Source: an uncultured Collinsella sp.
Lineage (GTDB): Bacteria; Actinomycetota; Coriobacteriia; Coriobacteriales; Coriobacteriaceae
Assembly: GCA_900548495.1 (NCBI GenBank)
Contig: URKT01000100.1
Coordinates: 1 to 6,557, forward strand
DNA: 6,557 nt
Direction of reading: 5' to 3'
The position numbers were made by a program, and so were the translations under genes. Within the stretch, counting starts at the first letter, position 1. Every line of letters starts with the position of its first letter. The notes beneath the pieces were generated by a model. The model searched no databases and had not been told where the DNA came from. It was given only the letters and a program-made list of their open reading frames with translations. Below are positions 6,528-6,557 of this stretch, piece by piece.

Positions 6528-6557
6528 CTGTCTCTTATACACATCTCCGAGCCCACG
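6528..6557. other. Illumina Nextera (Tn5) adapter at contig end, not genomic
   Basis: The last 30 bases begin with CTGTCTCTTATACACATCT (6528-6546), the 19-base Tn5 mosaic end in Nextera libraries. They continue with CCGAGCCCACG (6547-6557), the start of the Nextera read-2 arm in reverse complement. All 30 positions match my recollection of the adapter. This is untrimmed library sequence joined to recO, so the contig boundary here is a sequencing or assembly artefact. Confidence 0.97.

Overview
This window looks like a contig end from a high-GC (about 60% by eye) actinobacterium-type genome. Actinobacterial traits are the strong GC bias at third codon positions, frequent GTG/TTG starts, tandem zinc-finger DnaJ genes and an Era with an 'A' in the P-loop and a TKxD base-recognition motif. 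The protein style and gene order fit Coriobacteriia, perhaps Collinsella. That placement is inferred from recollection of family sequences, not from a search.

Layout, all on the + strand: (a) 2-643, the 3' part of a DnaJ-like gene whose zinc finger and partial substrate-binding domain lead into membrane segments; (b) 644-724, an 81-base spacer with a weak candidate promoter; (c) 725-6527, a tightly packed run dnaJ - mtaB - phoH - ybeY - dgkA - era - recO (truncated), with gaps of 9 to 15 bases or short overlaps and no visible terminator. This looks like one transcription unit. (d) 6528-6557, the last 30 bases, are not genomic: they match the Illumina Nextera (Tn5) transposase adapter.

The genes form a conserved housekeeping set. 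DnaJ is the Hsp70 co-chaperone. MtaB modifies t6A37 in tRNA. PhoH-like ATPase, YbeY and Era belong to the RNA and small-subunit maturation group. DgkA recycles an undecaprenyl or diacylglycerol lipid. RecO is a recombination mediator.

No CRISPR, mobile element, tRNA, rRNA or defence system is visible. The least ordinary items are the membrane-tailed DnaJ-like protein, a strongly acidic extension of about 60 residues on Era, and the adapter read-through that gives RecO a false tail.
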